64,000 nucleotides of DNA from Sulfitobacter indolifex (GTDB lineage: Bacteria > Pseudomonadota > Alphaproteobacteria > Rhodobacterales > Rhodobacteraceae): the NCBI RefSeq assembly GCF_022788655.1, contig NZ_CP084951.1, positions 2,480,001 to 2,544,000 of the forward strand. Direction: 5' to 3'. Below the pieces are notes generated by a model. The model searched no databases. It saw nothing but the letters and a program-made list of their open reading frames with translations, and was not told the origin of the DNA. A program made the translations under genes and the position numbers. Of this stretch, positions 37,407 to 46,892 are shown piece after piece (position 1 is the first letter of the stretch; every line of letters starts with the position of its first letter).

Positions 37407-39956
37407 CTAGAACCGATCCAACAGTCTATTGAGATAATCCCGCTCAACCTCTGGCCGCTCCGTCTCGCCCGAGCGGCGGCGGATTTCGTCCAGCAGGCGC
37501 CGCGCGCGGCCCTGATCGTCTGGACCCTGAGCCAGCGGCGCGTCCGAGCTATTGGCCCCATTGCCCCCCTGCTCGCGCCCCAGCGGATCGCGCGCCTCGG
37601 CCCGGCGGTCGCCCTCGGCAGTGCCTTGGCCGGGCTGGCCCTCGGCCTGCTCTTGCTCCATCGCATCGCCAAGCGACCGCATCCCCTCGCGCAGCGCTTC
37701 CATGGCCTGTGCTTGATTGTCGATCGCCTCGGCCAACTCATCGCGGCGCAGCGCGTCGCTGGCGCGGTCCATCGCCTCTCCCGCACCCTCTAGCGCCTCG
37801 CGCGCGGCATCGCCCTCAGGCGTGCCTTGCCCCGGCAGACGGCCTTCCTGACGGCGCAGCTCGTCGCGCAGCGCTTGCTGACGCCCGGCCAGCCCCTCTT
37901 CGGCGCCCTCTTCGCCGGATTGGCCGCCCTGCCCTTGCTGACCCTCATGGCTCTGACCGCGCCCCTGACCGCCATTGCGGCCCTCGTTGCCGTCACTCTC
38001 ACCCGCGTCGGTGCCGGGATTGAACTGTTCTTGCAGGTCGCGGAAAGCCTGATCGCTCAGCCCCTGCTGCTCTCGCAGCGTCTCCGAGAGACCCTCCATC
38101 GCCTGTTCGCCCGGTGAATTGCCACCCTCGCCCGGCTGGCCTTGGGTGACGCGCATGTTCTCCATTAGCTCTTGCAACTGACGCAGCGCCTCAGCGGCCT
38201 CTGCCATGCGGCCCTGTTCCATCAACTCCTGAATGCGGTCCATCATGCGTTGCAGATCGTCTTGGGTCATCTGCATGGATTCGCCTTGGGGCTGCTGTCC
38301 CTCGCCTTCGCCCTCCTGCGCTTGCTGGCGTTGGAGTTGTTCAAGGTAGTCTTCGGTGGCGCGGCGCAACTCGTCCATCAACTCAGCAATCTCGGCCTGT
38401 GAGGCACCGTTCTTCATCGCCTCGTTCAGCCGATCCTGCGCGCGGCGCATCCGCGCCAGCGCATCGGCCAGCACGCCTTCCTCCAGTTCAATCGCGAGCG
38501 CCCACATGTCTTCGGCCATCTCGGCCTGCACCTCTTCGTCCAACCCGAAGCGCGCACGGATTTCCAAACGGCGGATCAATTGCTTGAGCCGCAGAACCGT
38601 AACATCCGAGCGCAGTTCCTCCCCCGGTTCATAGACCACTGCCCGCAGCACCTGCGCGATGCGCGGCGCATTGGCGCGTGACCACAAAAGATCGCGACGC
38701 ATCTCGATCACAGCCGCTGCCGCCGGATCAAAGAAACGCCGTCCGGGTAAGGTCAATTGGCTCGCCTCGGTCGCGGCTTGTTGCTCGGCGGCGTCGAGCA
38801 CGGAAAGCTCAAGGGACACCGGCAGATTGGCCCATGGGTGTTTCGAGAAATTCTCAATCAGGTTCTCTTCGAACTGCCGCCGATCGCCCGTGATCGGCAT
38901 GGGCAGCGGCACAACAATCTCGGGCCGCGCGTCAGGGTCGATGGTCAGCCCATAGCGACGGTCGACGGAGGCCAGATCAAGGCTGATCCGTGCCTCACCC
39001 GCTTCGACGCCATAGTCATCCCGCGCAACGAAGGGCAGGCTCATCTCGCCCAAGGCCGTAACCTCGGGCGGGCCTTGTCGCTCAATTTGCGGGGCGGCGT
39101 CGGGCAGCATCGTGATCTGCCATGCTCGCGCGCCCGGGCCCTCGATGCTGATCTCGCCGCTTTGGCGCAGGGTGAAATCCTGCGCGGGCTCTGAGGTCGC
39201 GCCCCCCGCGCGGCCCGATACGGTTTCTTCTACCGTCAACGCACCCAACTCTCCGTAAAGCCGCAGGGTGATCAACGTGCCCGCAGGCAGAGACAGCGCC
39301 CCGGCCTCAAGGTCATTCAGATAAAGCGTTGGTTTCCCAGTATGGCGCGGCGGCTCGGCCCACCCCTCCCAGACCGGGCCAGAGGCCAGCGTGCCGCCCG
39401 CCCCGCCGGGGGTCAGCTGCGTCACCTCACCCAACCGCCAGACCGAGCCGAAGACCAGTGCAACGACGAAAGCCAGCAGCGCCACATAGCGCAGCGCATA
39501 GGGATCGGCCCGCGAGACGCGCAGATCGCCCTTCACCGGCTTGGCCGCTGCCGCCCGCGCGGCCATACGTTTCTGATGCGCCTGCCAGACCGCTGCCGAG
39601 GCCGCATCGCCCGCGCCAATCGCTTGATCGTCCAGAAGCGCCCGAATGGGCCGCCCCGGCAGGCTGGCATCGAGCCGCGCTAGGGCCGCCGCCTGCGAGG
39701 GAATACGAAAGCGCCGCAGCGCGAAAATCAATGTGCCGAGAAAAAGAAGACCAACAGCGACCAGCACTCCCCAAAGCAGATCACCGCCCAGACTGTCCTG
39801 CGCCCCCATCATCAGCAGCGCCAGCACCGCCAGCAGCAGCGTCAGCATCGGCCAAAGCGCCTGTACCAGCGCTTCAGCCAGCATCCCCCCCCAGGTCAGC
39901 CGCAAGGGCCAGCGCAGCGCGCGCAGCCCGTCTGTCCTGTCAGTGGATGCTTTCAT
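37407..39956 (-). CDS. TIGR02302 family large membrane-anchored protein (DUF4175)
   Basis: An 849-residue alphaproteobacterial protein. Two membrane helices lie in the first 70 residues (LTLLLAVLALLMMGAQ; LLWGVLVAVGLLFLGTLIFA) and a third near 155-175, followed by a large periplasmic beta-rich domain (about 180-420), a helical region, and a long Gln/Glu/Gly-rich C-terminal part with repeats such as EGEGEGQQPQGE, ending in a predicted coiled region. It matches TIGR02302/DUF4175. Function unknown; last gene of the argH-lysA operon. Confidence 0.8.
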   Translation of the reverse strand: MKASTDRTDGLRALRWPLRLTWGGMLAEALVQALWPMLTLLLAVLALLMMGAQDSLGGDLLWGVLVAVGLLFLGTLIFALRRFRIPSQAAALARLDASLPGRPIRALLDDQAIGAGDAASAAVWQAHQKRMAARAAAAKPVKGDLRVSRADPYALRYVALLAFVVALVFGSVWRLGEVTQLTPGGAGGTLASGPVWEGWAEPPRHTGKPTLYLNDLEAGALSLPAGTLITLRLYGELGALTVEETVSGRAGGATSEPAQDFTLRQSGEISIEGPGARAWQITMLPDAAPQIERQGPPEVTALGEMSLPFVARDDYGVEAGEARISLDLASVDRRYGLTIDPDARPEIVVPLPMPITGDRRQFEENLIENFSKHPWANLPVSLELSVLDAAEQQAATEASQLTLPGRRFFDPAAAAVIEMRRDLLWSRANAPRIAQVLRAVVYEPGEELRSDVTVLRLKQLIRRLEIRARFGLDEEVQAEMAEDMWALAIELEEGVLADALARMRRAQDRLNEAMKNGASQAEIAELMDELRRATEDYLEQLQRQQAQEGEGEGQQPQGESMQMTQDDLQRMMDRIQELMEQGRMAEAAEALRQLQELMENMRVTQGQPGEGGNSPGEQAMEGLSETLREQQGLSDQAFRDLQEQFNPGTDAGESDGNEGRNGGQGRGQSHEGQQGQGGQSGEEGAEEGLAGRQQALRDELRRQEGRLPGQGTPEGDAAREALEGAGEAMDRASDALRRDELAEAIDNQAQAMEALREGMRSLGDAMEQEQAEGQPGQGTAEGDRRAEARDPLGREQGGNGANSSDAPLAQGPDDQGRARRLLDEIRRRSGETERPEVERDYLNRLLDRF

Positions 39957-39991
39957 GCGTCACGCTCCCGCGCTCTGGCGGCGGGGTGCCG

Positions 39992-41257
39992 TCAGAGCCA
40001 TTCAGGGATGGTATCGCGGTTTATCATTTCGTCAAAGCTTGGCCGTGGGCGGATAACCGCGAATTGATCGCCATTGACCAAAACCTCAGGGATCAGCGGG
40101 CGCGAATTATACTCGCTGCTCATCACCGCGCCGTAGGCTCCGGCAGAGCGGAAAGCCACCAGATCACCCGAGCCCAGCACCGGCATCATCCGCTGCTTGG
40201 CAAAAGTATCACCGGATTCACAGACCGGGCCGACGATATCCACCGGGCGCGGCTCTGCCCCCGGTGCGGGTTCATTGAGCGGCACGATGTCATGCCAAGC
40301 GTCATACATCGCCGGGCGGATCAGGTCGTTCATCGCGGCATCAAGGATCAGGAAATCGCGGCCCTCGCCGGACTTAAGGTAAATCACCTCGCTCACCAAG
40401 ACGCCCGCGTTCCCGGCAATCAAGCGCCCCGGCTCAATCTCAATCTCGCAATCCAGATGCCCCAGCGTGCGCTGCACCATCGCGCCGTAATCCGTCGGCA
40501 GTGGCGGGGCGGAATTGGACCGCTCGTAAGGAATGCCCAAACCGCCGCCAAGGTCCAGCCGCCGGATGTTATGCCCATCGGCGCGCAGCACTTCGGTCAG
40601 TTCCGCCACCTTGCCATAGGCCTGCTCAAACGGGGCCAGATCGGTCAACTGGCTGCCGATATGCACGTCGATGCCGATGATCTCCAACCCCGGCAGCGTG
40701 GCGGCCATGGCATAAACCTCACGGGCGCGGGCGATCGGGATGCCGAACTTGTTCTCGCTCTTGCCGGTGGCGATCTTGGCGTGGGTTTTGGCGTCAACGT
40801 CCGGGTTCACGCGGATGGTGATTGGGGCCACTTTGCCCAACTCGCGTGCCACGATATCAAGCAGGATCATCTCCGGCTCGCTCTCGACGTTGAATTGCCG
40901 GATGCCGCCCGTGAGTGCCAGTTCGATCTCCTCGCGGGTTTTGCCGACGCCTGAGAAAACGATTCTGTCCCCCGCCACGCCTGCCGCTTTGGCGCGACGG
41001 TATTCCCCGCCCGACACCACATCCATCCCCGCGCCGGCCTGCGCCAGCGTGCGCAGCACAGCTTGGTTGGAATTGGCCTTCATCGCGTAGCAGACCAGAT
41101 GATCCATGCCCGAAAGCGCGTCGTCAAACAGGTGAAAATGCCGCAGCAGCGTCGCGGTGGAATAGACATAGACCGGCGTGCCGACGGCGGCGGCGATCTC
41201 GGCCAAGCTTACGTCTTCGGCGTGCAAGACACCGTCTTTATAAAGAAAATGATCCAT
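39992..41257 (-). CDS. lysA: Diaminopimelate decarboxylase
   Basis: A 421-residue PLP enzyme making lysine from meso-diaminopimelate. The PLP lysine is in VCYAMKANSNQAVLRTL, the phosphate-binding loop is LGGGLGIPYE, EPGRLIAGNAG follows, and the substrate cysteine lies in GPVCESGDTFAKQR. Normal length. Part of the leftward operon argH, two small lipoproteins, DUF2834, lysA, TIGR02302; the arrangement lipoprotein-then-lysA recalls gammaproteobacterial lysA loci. Confidence 0.96.
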   Translation of the reverse strand: MDHFLYKDGVLHAEDVSLAEIAAAVGTPVYVYSTATLLRHFHLFDDALSGMDHLVCYAMKANSNQAVLRTLAQAGAGMDVVSGGEYRRAKAAGVAGDRIVFSGVGKTREEIELALTGGIRQFNVESEPEMILLDIVARELGKVAPITIRVNPDVDAKTHAKIATGKSENKFGIPIARAREVYAMAATLPGLEIIGIDVHIGSQLTDLAPFEQAYGKVAELTEVLRADGHNIRRLDLGGGLGIPYERSNSAPPLPTDYGAMVQRTLGHLDCEIEIEPGRLIAGNAGVLVSEVIYLKSGEGRDFLILDAAMNDLIRPAMYDAWHDIVPLNEPAPGAEPRPVDIVGPVCESGDTFAKQRMMPVLGSGDLVAFRSAGAYGAVMSSEYNSRPLIPEVLVNGDQFAVIRPRPSFDEMINRDTIPEWL

Positions 41258-41285
41258 CTGCGCGTCGCCTTATGTCGTCCCGGCT

Positions 41286-41603
41286 CTATTTGATCGGCGC
41301 TGTCCGCAGGAACAGATAGAGCGGCAGGCCACAGCTCACCCCAATACAGAACGTGGCGGGAATGGCAATCAAGCTGAGGAAATTCCGGCGCACGGCGACC
41401 TCGGCGATGATCCAGATGGTTAATGTGACGGCAGCGATGGTCAAATCCCAAACCAGCCCGCTGGCGGCGGCATTGGCGTGCCACGCATCAATCATGGCAC
41501 TCAGGCTCCAGCCTTCGGTGTTGAACCACGTGATGAAGTAATACATTGGATGGATCGTGCCCCAGACCGCAAGGGCGAGGTAGAGCATGCGCAGCGGTGA
41601 CAT
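41286..41603 (-). CDS. DUF2834 membrane protein
   Basis: A 105-residue membrane protein with three helices (MLYLALAVWGTIHPMYYF, VWDLTIAAVTLTIWIIAEVA, LIAIPATFCIGVSCGLPLYL) matching DUF2834. I place the start at 41603 because the preceding small lipoprotein ends 1 base before it (TGAGATG); a longer start at 41636 would overlap that gene. Ends 28 bases before lysA. Function unknown. Confidence 0.75.
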   Translation of the reverse strand: MSPLRMLYLALAVWGTIHPMYYFITWFNTEGWSLSAMIDAWHANAAASGLVWDLTIAAVTLTIWIIAEVAVRRNFLSLIAIPATFCIGVSCGLPLYLFLRTAPIK

Positions 41604-41604
41604 C

Positions 41605-41766
41605 TCAAAAACTTTTTGCAACGCCGACGGTGGCATAGCCCGACAAGCTGACCCCCGGCTCGGCAGGTGGTGTAGGCGTATCTTGGCGTGCGGAAGACTG
41701 CAGCGGGGTACAAGCGGCTAAGGTGAGCACCCCGGCCACCAGCGTGACATGAAAAAGCGGCTTCAC
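41605..41766 (-). CDS. Small lipoprotein 2 (53 aa)
   Basis: A 53-residue GTG-started protein whose start overlaps the stop of the gene before it (GTGA). Signal peptide PLFHVTLVAGVLTLAAC with a lipobox (LAAC), a proline-rich linker (QDTPTPPAEPG) and a short end GVSLSGYATVGVAKSF. One base separates its stop from the DUF2834 start. Position between argH and lysA and tight coupling support a real gene. Outer- or inner-membrane location is not decided: residue +2 is Thr, which favours outer-membrane sorting. Confidence 0.65.
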   Translation of the reverse strand: MKPLFHVTLVAGVLTLAACTPLQSSARQDTPTPPAEPGVSLSGYATVGVAKSF

Positions 41767-41942
41767 CCGCCGACCCCAAGCGCCAGCGAGAACGGCCCGC
41801 GCCGCAGACCCACAGCGGTGCCGACCGACACGCCCGACGACGACATGGTGATCGTGCTGCTTGCCGTCGGTTTCACCGGTTCGCCATCCGCGCCGCAGGC
41901 GGCAAGGGTTAGCAGAGACAGGATCGCAAGGCCGCGTTTCAC
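41763..41942 (-). CDS. Small lipoprotein 1 (59 aa), LptM-like position
   Basis: A 59-residue GTG-started protein; the GTG overlaps the argH stop (GTGA). Signal peptide [20 protein letters not shown] with lipobox LAAC and +2 Gly, followed by a Ser/Thr-rich tail [20 protein letters not shown] and [11 protein letters not shown]. The CG-x2-G-x-P-x-x-P pattern after the lipid cysteine recalls LptM/YifL, the small lipoprotein near lysA in other bacteria that aids LPS translocon maturation. That kinship is an inference from position and a few residues. Confidence 0.7.
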   Translation of the reverse strand: MKRGLAILSLLTLAACGADGEPVKPTASSTITMSSSGVSVGTAVGLRRGPFSLALGVGG

Positions 41943-43330
41943 TTCAGGATTTCCTTCCAGCGCTCAACTTGGGCACGCACCTGCGCAGGGGCGGTGCCGC
42001 CGTAGGACATGCGCGAGTTTACCGAGTTATCGACGCCGAGCACATCAAAAATATCTTGCGTGATCTCAGCGTGGACCGATTGCATCTGCTCCAGCGTAAG
42101 GTCGGGCAGATCGCAGCCCTGCTTCTCGGCCATAGCGACCAGCGTGCCGGTCACGTGATGCGCGTCGCGGAACGGCAGGTTCGGCACCCGCACCAGCCAG
42201 TCGGCCAGATCGGTGGCGGTGGAGAAACCCGAGCCCGCAGCAGCAGCGAGGTTCTCGCGCTCGGCGGTCATGTCACCCACCATCCCGGTCATCGCGGCGA
42301 GCGCCAGCATCAGGTTGTCGGCGGCGTCAAAGACCTGTTCTTTGTCTTCCTGCATGTCCTTGGAATAGGCCAGCGGCAGCCCCTTCATCACGATCATCAG
42401 CGCGGTGTTCGCGCCAAAGATGCGGCCCACTTTGGCGCGGATCAACTCGGCGGCATCGGGGTTTTTCTTTTGCGGCATGATGCTGGAGCCGGTCGAGAAG
42501 CGGTCCGACAGCGCCACGAAACGGAACTGCGCCGAGGACCAGATCACCAGTTCTTCGGCAAAGCGCGACAGGTGCATGGCGCAGATGCTGGCCGCGCCCA
42601 TGAACTCCAGCGCAAAGTCGCGGTCGCTTACGGCATCAAGGCTGTTGGCGGCGGGGCGGTCAAAGCCAAGCGCTTCGGCCGTCATGTCCCGGTCAATCGG
42701 GAAGGACGTGCCAGCCAAGGCGGCAGCGCCCAGCGGGCATTCGTTCATCCGCTTGCGGGCATCGCGGAAGCGCGACAGATCGCGGCCAAACATCTCAACA
42801 TAGGCCATCATGTGATGGCCCCATGTGACGGGCTGCGCGGTTTGCAGGTGAGTGAAACCGGGCATGACCCAATCCGCGCCCGCTTCGGCCTGAGACAAAA
42901 GCGCGCGGATCAGCGCTTGCAGACCCTCATCGGCGGCGTCCAACTGGTCACGCACCCAAAGCTTGAAATCGGTGGCGACTTGGTCATTGCGCGAGCGGCC
43001 CGTGTGCAGACGGCCTGCGGGCTCACCGATCAAGTCTTTGAGCCGCGCTTCGACGTTCATGTGGATGTCTTCAAGCGCTGCCGAGAACTCAAACTTGCCC
43101 TCTTCGATCTCTGACAAGATCGTGAGAAGCCCTTCCCGTATGGCCTCGGCATCGCTATCAGTCAGGATGCCCGTGGCTGCCAGCATGGCGGCATGGGCAC
43201 GCGACCCGGCGATGTCTTGTGCGGCCATCCGTTTGTCGAACCCGATCGAGGCGTTGATCGCCTCCATGATCGCGTCCGGTCCGGCGGCGAAACGGCCACC
43301 CCACATTTTGTTCGAGGTCGTGTCGGTCAT
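41939..43330 (-). CDS. argH: Argininosuccinate lyase
   Basis: A 463-residue enzyme that splits argininosuccinate to arginine and fumarate. Start [20 protein letters not shown] at 43330. Fumarase-superfamily signature [39 protein letters not shown] and [19 protein letters not shown] are present. It heads a leftward operon and starts only 23 bases from the divergent tlpA start, so the two promoters must overlap coding or face each other inside it. Confidence 0.97.
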   Translation of the reverse strand: MTDTTSNKMWGGRFAAGPDAIMEAINASIGFDKRMAAQDIAGSRAHAAMLAATGILTDSDAEAIREGLLTILSEIEEGKFEFSAALEDIHMNVEARLKDLIGEPAGRLHTGRSRNDQVATDFKLWVRDQLDAADEGLQALIRALLSQAEAGADWVMPGFTHLQTAQPVTWGHHMMAYVEMFGRDLSRFRDARKRMNECPLGAAALAGTSFPIDRDMTAEALGFDRPAANSLDAVSDRDFALEFMGAASICAMHLSRFAEELVIWSSAQFRFVALSDRFSTGSSIMPQKKNPDAAELIRAKVGRIFGANTALMIVMKGLPLAYSKDMQEDKEQVFDAADNLMLALAAMTGMVGDMTAERENLAAAAGSGFSTATDLADWLVRVPNLPFRDAHHVTGTLVAMAEKQGCDLPDLTLEQMQSVHAEITQDIFDVLGVDNSVNSRMSYGGTAPAQVRAQVERWKEILK

Positions 43331-43353
43331 GTTGAATACCCTTGGAGGGACGT

Positions 43354-43923
43354 ATGAAAAATCTGGTGCTTGGCTTCGTTTATACGCTGCTTGTCGCAGG
43401 TGCAAACCCCGCCCTTGCCGGAACGGCTGACATCGCAGGGCTGCGCGACGGGGACATGAAGAAACTCGTGATCCACGATGCGCCGCAGGCGGCGTCCGAC
43501 GTGACCTTTGAGCGTGAGGATAATGGCGAGGCGATGTCGCTGACGGATTTCGAAGGCAAAGTTGTGCTGGTGAACTTCTGGGCCACTTGGTGCGCGCCTT
43601 GCCGCAAGGAAATGCCGCAACTGAACGCGCTACAAAAGGAATTTGGTGGTGATGATTTTCAAGTGCTGACCATCGCCACGGGCCGCAATTCCGAGGAAGG
43701 GATCAAACGTTTCTTTGAAGAAGCAGGCGTCGACAGACTGCCGCGCCACCAAGACCCAAAACAAAAGCTCGCCAGTCAAATGGGCATATTCGGCCTGCCG
43801 ATCAGCGTGCTTTTGGACCGTGAGGGTCGCGAGATAGCGCGCTTGCAAGGCGACGCGGAATGGGATTCCGAAAGCGCCCGAGCGATCATCGCGGCCCTGA
43901 TTAAAGAAGACGCCGAGGGCTAA
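43354..43923 (+). CDS. TlpA-like thiol:disulfide reductase
   Basis: A 189-residue thioredoxin-fold protein with a signal peptide ([21 protein letters not shown]). The start is the ATG at 43354 after GGAGG. Active site [20 protein letters not shown] (CxxC), and the cis-proline region [14 protein letters not shown]. Periplasmic reductant for cytochrome c or copper-site maturation is the family role. Divergent from argH; ends in a hairpin before the convergent Hint gene. Confidence 0.9.
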   Translation: MKNLVLGFVYTLLVAGANPALAGTADIAGLRDGDMKKLVIHDAPQAASDVTFEREDNGEAMSLTDFEGKVVLVNFWATWCAPCRKEMPQLNALQKEFGGDDFQVLTIATGRNSEEGIKRFFEEAGVDRLPRHQDPKQKLASQMGIFGLPISVLLDREGREIARLQGDAEWDSESARAIIAALIKEDAEG

Positions 43924-43937
43924 GCCCCGAAGTTGAG

Positions 43938-43960
43938 GTCGGGCGTCCGCGCCCGGCTTT
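43938..43960 (+). terminator. Terminator of tlpA-like gene
   Basis: An 8-bp stem with one wobble around CGGGCG / CGCCCG, 4-nt TCCG loop, followed by TTT. Confidence 0.6.
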
Positions 43961-45032
43961 ACGCCACATGCCGCAGGATCGCTGCCTCTGAGGTGCTCAG
44001 ATTGCGACGTGCGAAGCCACCATAACTGTGCGGATCAGCCTCCAACTGCGGATGTGCCGCCAGCAGCCGTGCCCGGTCCTGCGCGCCAAGGCTGGTGAGC
44101 GGGGCCGCGGCGGGATGGAAGCTTTCGGTCTCCACCCCATTGGCCCACATCACCTGATGTTCGGCCAGCAGCACATGGATATAGGTCACCTCGCGCAGGG
44201 ACATATCGCTGGCCACGCTGCGCCCGTTGATTAAGTCCTTGGCCGCGACCAGCACTTCGTCACAGTTAAACAGGTCGCGGGCCTGCGGGCCTTGCAGCAC
44301 GATCCGGTGATCCGGTGAGACCAGCAGCGAAGCGTCGGGCTGCGCGATCCCTAACGCGCCGGGGCGGAACCGTACGGGGCGTAGATGTGGCATGGCATGC
44401 AGCCGTGCGCCGCTCATGCGGCGGCTGCCGATCCATTCGAGCGGCTGCGCGCCGTTGTCTTTGGTTTGGATCAGATCGCCCTCACGCAGATCTTCAATCA
44501 AGGTGCTGCCCAGGGGCGTGCGGATGCGGGTGCCGGGGGTAAAGCAGATGACACCACCGCTCTCCGCCCCTGACTGCGCATTGCGCGTCAGTTTAAGCGT
44601 GCTGTGCATCACCCAAAGCTCGCAATCACGCGGCGGCAATTCATCGACAAACATCAACAGCGGCGTCCGGCCTTGGCCTGCATCGATCAGCGTAACCGTG
44701 TAGGTCCGCGCGCCATTGGTAACCATAAAACTGTTGTCGAGCGGTGGGGCGGTATGGTCTTCACGCGAAGTTTTGGGTGGCATCACGCCCCCCTCCTCCA
44801 ACGCCGCGCCGATCAGGCGTTGCACCATGCGGGCCGCGCGTTTGCGCAGCTGTTCTGCCCCGTCCGCCATATCCAGACGCAATACATCATTCGGCCCATC
44901 CACGCGGATAGTGTCCCCGCGCCACGCCCAGGCAGAGCCCAGTTCGAGCGACTGCACCGGTGCGGCCTCCAGACCGTCGATCTCTGTTTGCGACCAGCTG
45001 ATGACGAACGTGCCTCGAAAGCCCGTTTTCAT
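43959..45032 (-). CDS. Hint (hedgehog/intein) domain protein
   Basis: A 357-residue protein with a central Hint_2 domain starting GVICFTPGTRIRTPLGSTLI, followed by LREGDLIQTKDNGAQPLEW and VSPDHRIVLQGPQARDLF. The Cys after VI is the expected nucleophile; no signal peptide is present, which is usual because such roseobacter proteins are often type I secreted or linked to RTX-like exports. The N-terminal part lacks a named domain. Possible self-processing function; substrate unknown. Confidence 0.8.
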   Translation of the reverse strand: MKTGFRGTFVISWSQTEIDGLEAAPVQSLELGSAWAWRGDTIRVDGPNDVLRLDMADGAEQLRKRAARMVQRLIGAALEEGGVMPPKTSREDHTAPPLDNSFMVTNGARTYTVTLIDAGQGRTPLLMFVDELPPRDCELWVMHSTLKLTRNAQSGAESGGVICFTPGTRIRTPLGSTLIEDLREGDLIQTKDNGAQPLEWIGSRRMSGARLHAMPHLRPVRFRPGALGIAQPDASLLVSPDHRIVLQGPQARDLFNCDEVLVAAKDLINGRSVASDMSLREVTYIHVLLAEHQVMWANGVETESFHPAAAPLTSLGAQDRARLLAAHPQLEADPHSYGGFARRNLSTSEAAILRHVA

Positions 45033-45229
45033 TACTGCTCTGCCTGCCTCGTGTTTTTATTAACGCCAGCCTAGCAAAGCCTCTGCCCTCGCGGAAGATG
45101 TCAAGAACGTGGCAATTCAATCTGTTGCAATTTGATCTTCATGCGCCAAACAGACAGGGACGCCCGGAACGCTTGTAAATCGCCAGCGTCTTGGTAACGT
45201 TATGCAGGTCAAATAGCCGGAGGCAGCCC

Positions 45230-45757
45230 ATGTCGGAAGAAATTCCCCCCACCCCGTCGCGCCGGATCGTCTCTTCGCGGCATTTGGCCGAGGGCGAAGG
45301 CTGGGAGGCGTCCGAGCTCGAATACGGGATGATCATCGCCTATAACGCCTTCACCCGCTGGATGTCGCGCTGCATGGCGGCGGCGGGCAATGGCGACCTG
45401 ACGCCCTTGGAAATCCTCGTGCTGCACAATGCCAACCACCGGGGCCGGGAGAAGCGGCTGACGGATATCTGTTTTCTGCTCAATATCGAAGATACGCACA
45501 CGGTGAACTACGCGCTGCGCAAACTGGTGAAGGCTGAACTGCTGACTGCCGAAAAGCGCGGTAAGGAGGTGTTCTACCGCACCTCGCCCGCCGGGGCCGA
45601 GCTTTGTGACGCGTATCGCGCAATCCGGCAGGCTTGCTTCCTCGACGGGTTGCCGCGCACCGATATCTCGGGCGAGGAGCTGCGCAAAATCGCGGCTCAA
45701 CTGCGGGCGATGTCGGGGCAATATGACCAAGCGAGCCGCGCGGCGGCCTCGCTGTAG
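45230..45757 (+). CDS. MarR-like winged-helix regulator
   Basis: A 175-residue cytoplasmic protein starting at 45230, 7 bases after CGGAGG. The central wHTH is visible as DLTPLEILVLHNANHRGREK, LTDICFLLNIEDTHTVNYAL and a wing LLTAEKRGKEVFYRTSPAG. It matches the predicted MarR-type regulators of alphaproteobacteria annotated as winged-helix DNA-binding proteins. The target is unknown; convergent with gap. Confidence 0.82.
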   Translation: MSEEIPPTPSRRIVSSRHLAEGEGWEASELEYGMIIAYNAFTRWMSRCMAAAGNGDLTPLEILVLHNANHRGREKRLTDICFLLNIEDTHTVNYALRKLVKAELLTAEKRGKEVFYRTSPAGAELCDAYRAIRQACFLDGLPRTDISGEELRKIAAQLRAMSGQYDQASRAAASL

Positions 45758-45796
45758 AGCGGGACGCGGGCGAGGTTCCCCCGCGCCCCATGTCGC

Positions 45797-46798
45797 TTAG
45801 ATCAACGCGGCAATCGCGCGGGCCGTGTCGTTCATACGGTTCGAGAAGCCCCATTCATTGTCGTACCAGCTGACCACGCGGATCATGCCGCCTTCGGTCA
45901 CGCGGGTCTGGTCGGGCGCGAGGGTCGAGGAATGCGGGTCGTGATTGAAATCGGTTGAGACCAGCGGCGCGGGCTCATAGGCCAACACGCCTTTCATCGC
46001 GCCGTTGGCCGCTTCTTGCATCGCCGCGTTCACAGCCTCTGCCGTGGCGGGTTTCTTGGGCATAATGCACAGATCAACGAGCGAGACATTGGCCGTCGGC
46101 ACCCGCACGGCGGAGCCTTCAAGAACCCCTCTAAGATGCGGGATCACCTCAGAAATCGCGGCAGCAGCACCTGTTGAGGTCGGCACCATCGACAGGGCGG
46201 CGGCGCGGCCACGATACGGGTCGCGGTGCGGGCTGTCATGGGTCGGCTGGTCGCCGGTGTAGGCATGAATCGTGGTCATATAGCCAGTCTCGATCCCGAA
46301 GGTATCATCAAGCACCTTGGCCACGGGGGCGAGGCAGTTGGTGGTGCAAGACGCGTTGGAGACGATCAGGTCACCGGCGGTCAATTCCTGATGGTTCACG
46401 CCGTAAACCACGGTGCGGTCTACACCCTTGCCGGGGGCCGAAATTAGCACGCGCTTGCTGCCGTTTTCCAAATGTTTCGCCGCCGCATCGCGCGCAGTGA
46501 AAAAGCCGGTGCACTCATAGGCTACGTCAACGTCGCCCCAAGGCAGCTTGGCCGGATCACGCTCTGCCGTCATACGGATGCTTTGGCCTGCCACATGCAG
46601 GATGCCGTCTTTCAACTCGGCATCCACGGTCAGCCGGCCATGGACAGAGTCGTATTTCAGCAGATGCAGCAGGTTCTCGGCATCGGTCAGATCGTTGATG
46701 GCAACGACTTCGATCCCGTCAAAGCCGTTTTCGATCAGCGCGCGCAGCACGCAGCGTCCGATGCGGCCAAAGCCGTTGATGGCGATTTTTGTGGTCAT
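45797..46798 (-). CDS. gap: Glyceraldehyde-3-phosphate dehydrogenase
   Basis: A 333-residue NAD-dependent glycolytic/gluconeogenic enzyme. NAD site INGFGRIGRCVLRALIEN, catalytic cysteine SNASCTTNCLAPVAKVLD, and the C-terminal SWYDNEWGFSNRMNDTA. Single gene, with a LacI-type palindrome 42-53 bases upstream of the start. The winged-helix gene is convergent. Confidence 0.97.
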   Translation of the reverse strand: MTTKIAINGFGRIGRCVLRALIENGFDGIEVVAINDLTDAENLLHLLKYDSVHGRLTVDAELKDGILHVAGQSIRMTAERDPAKLPWGDVDVAYECTGFFTARDAAAKHLENGSKRVLISAPGKGVDRTVVYGVNHQELTAGDLIVSNASCTTNCLAPVAKVLDDTFGIETGYMTTIHAYTGDQPTHDSPHRDPYRGRAAALSMVPTSTGAAAAISEVIPHLRGVLEGSAVRVPTANVSLVDLCIMPKKPATAEAVNAAMQEAANGAMKGVLAYEPAPLVSTDFNHDPHSSTLAPDQTRVTEGGMIRVVSWYDNEWGFSNRMNDTARAIAALI

Positions 46799-46839
46799 GG
46801 TAAATCCTCCGGTGGCCCGGTTTCGGGCGGATTGGCGCG

Positions 46840-46851
46840 GTTAGCGCTAAC
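46840..46851. promoter_or_regulatory. LacI-type palindrome GTTAGCGCTAAC upstream of gap
   Basis: A perfect 12-bp palindrome GTTAGCGCTAAC with the central CG of LacI-family operators, extended on the gene strand to ATGTTAGCGCTAACC. In Rhodobacter sphaeroides the LacI-family regulator CceR controls central carbon genes including gluconeogenesis; the site here fits that type, by inference. Confidence 0.7.
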
Positions 46852-46892
46852 ATAACAGCAGATACGGCGGAGTTCAATTGGCCATAGAAACG

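Noticed and set aside
39329..40954. A 541-codon rightward frame opposite TIGR02302 and lysA genes
   Set aside because: It spans two genes on the other strand and begins with Arg/Pro-rich text typical of shadow translation.
41861..43114. A 417-codon rightward frame opposite argH
   Set aside because: Explained as antisense to argH and the small lipoprotein genes; His/Arg-rich and without signature.
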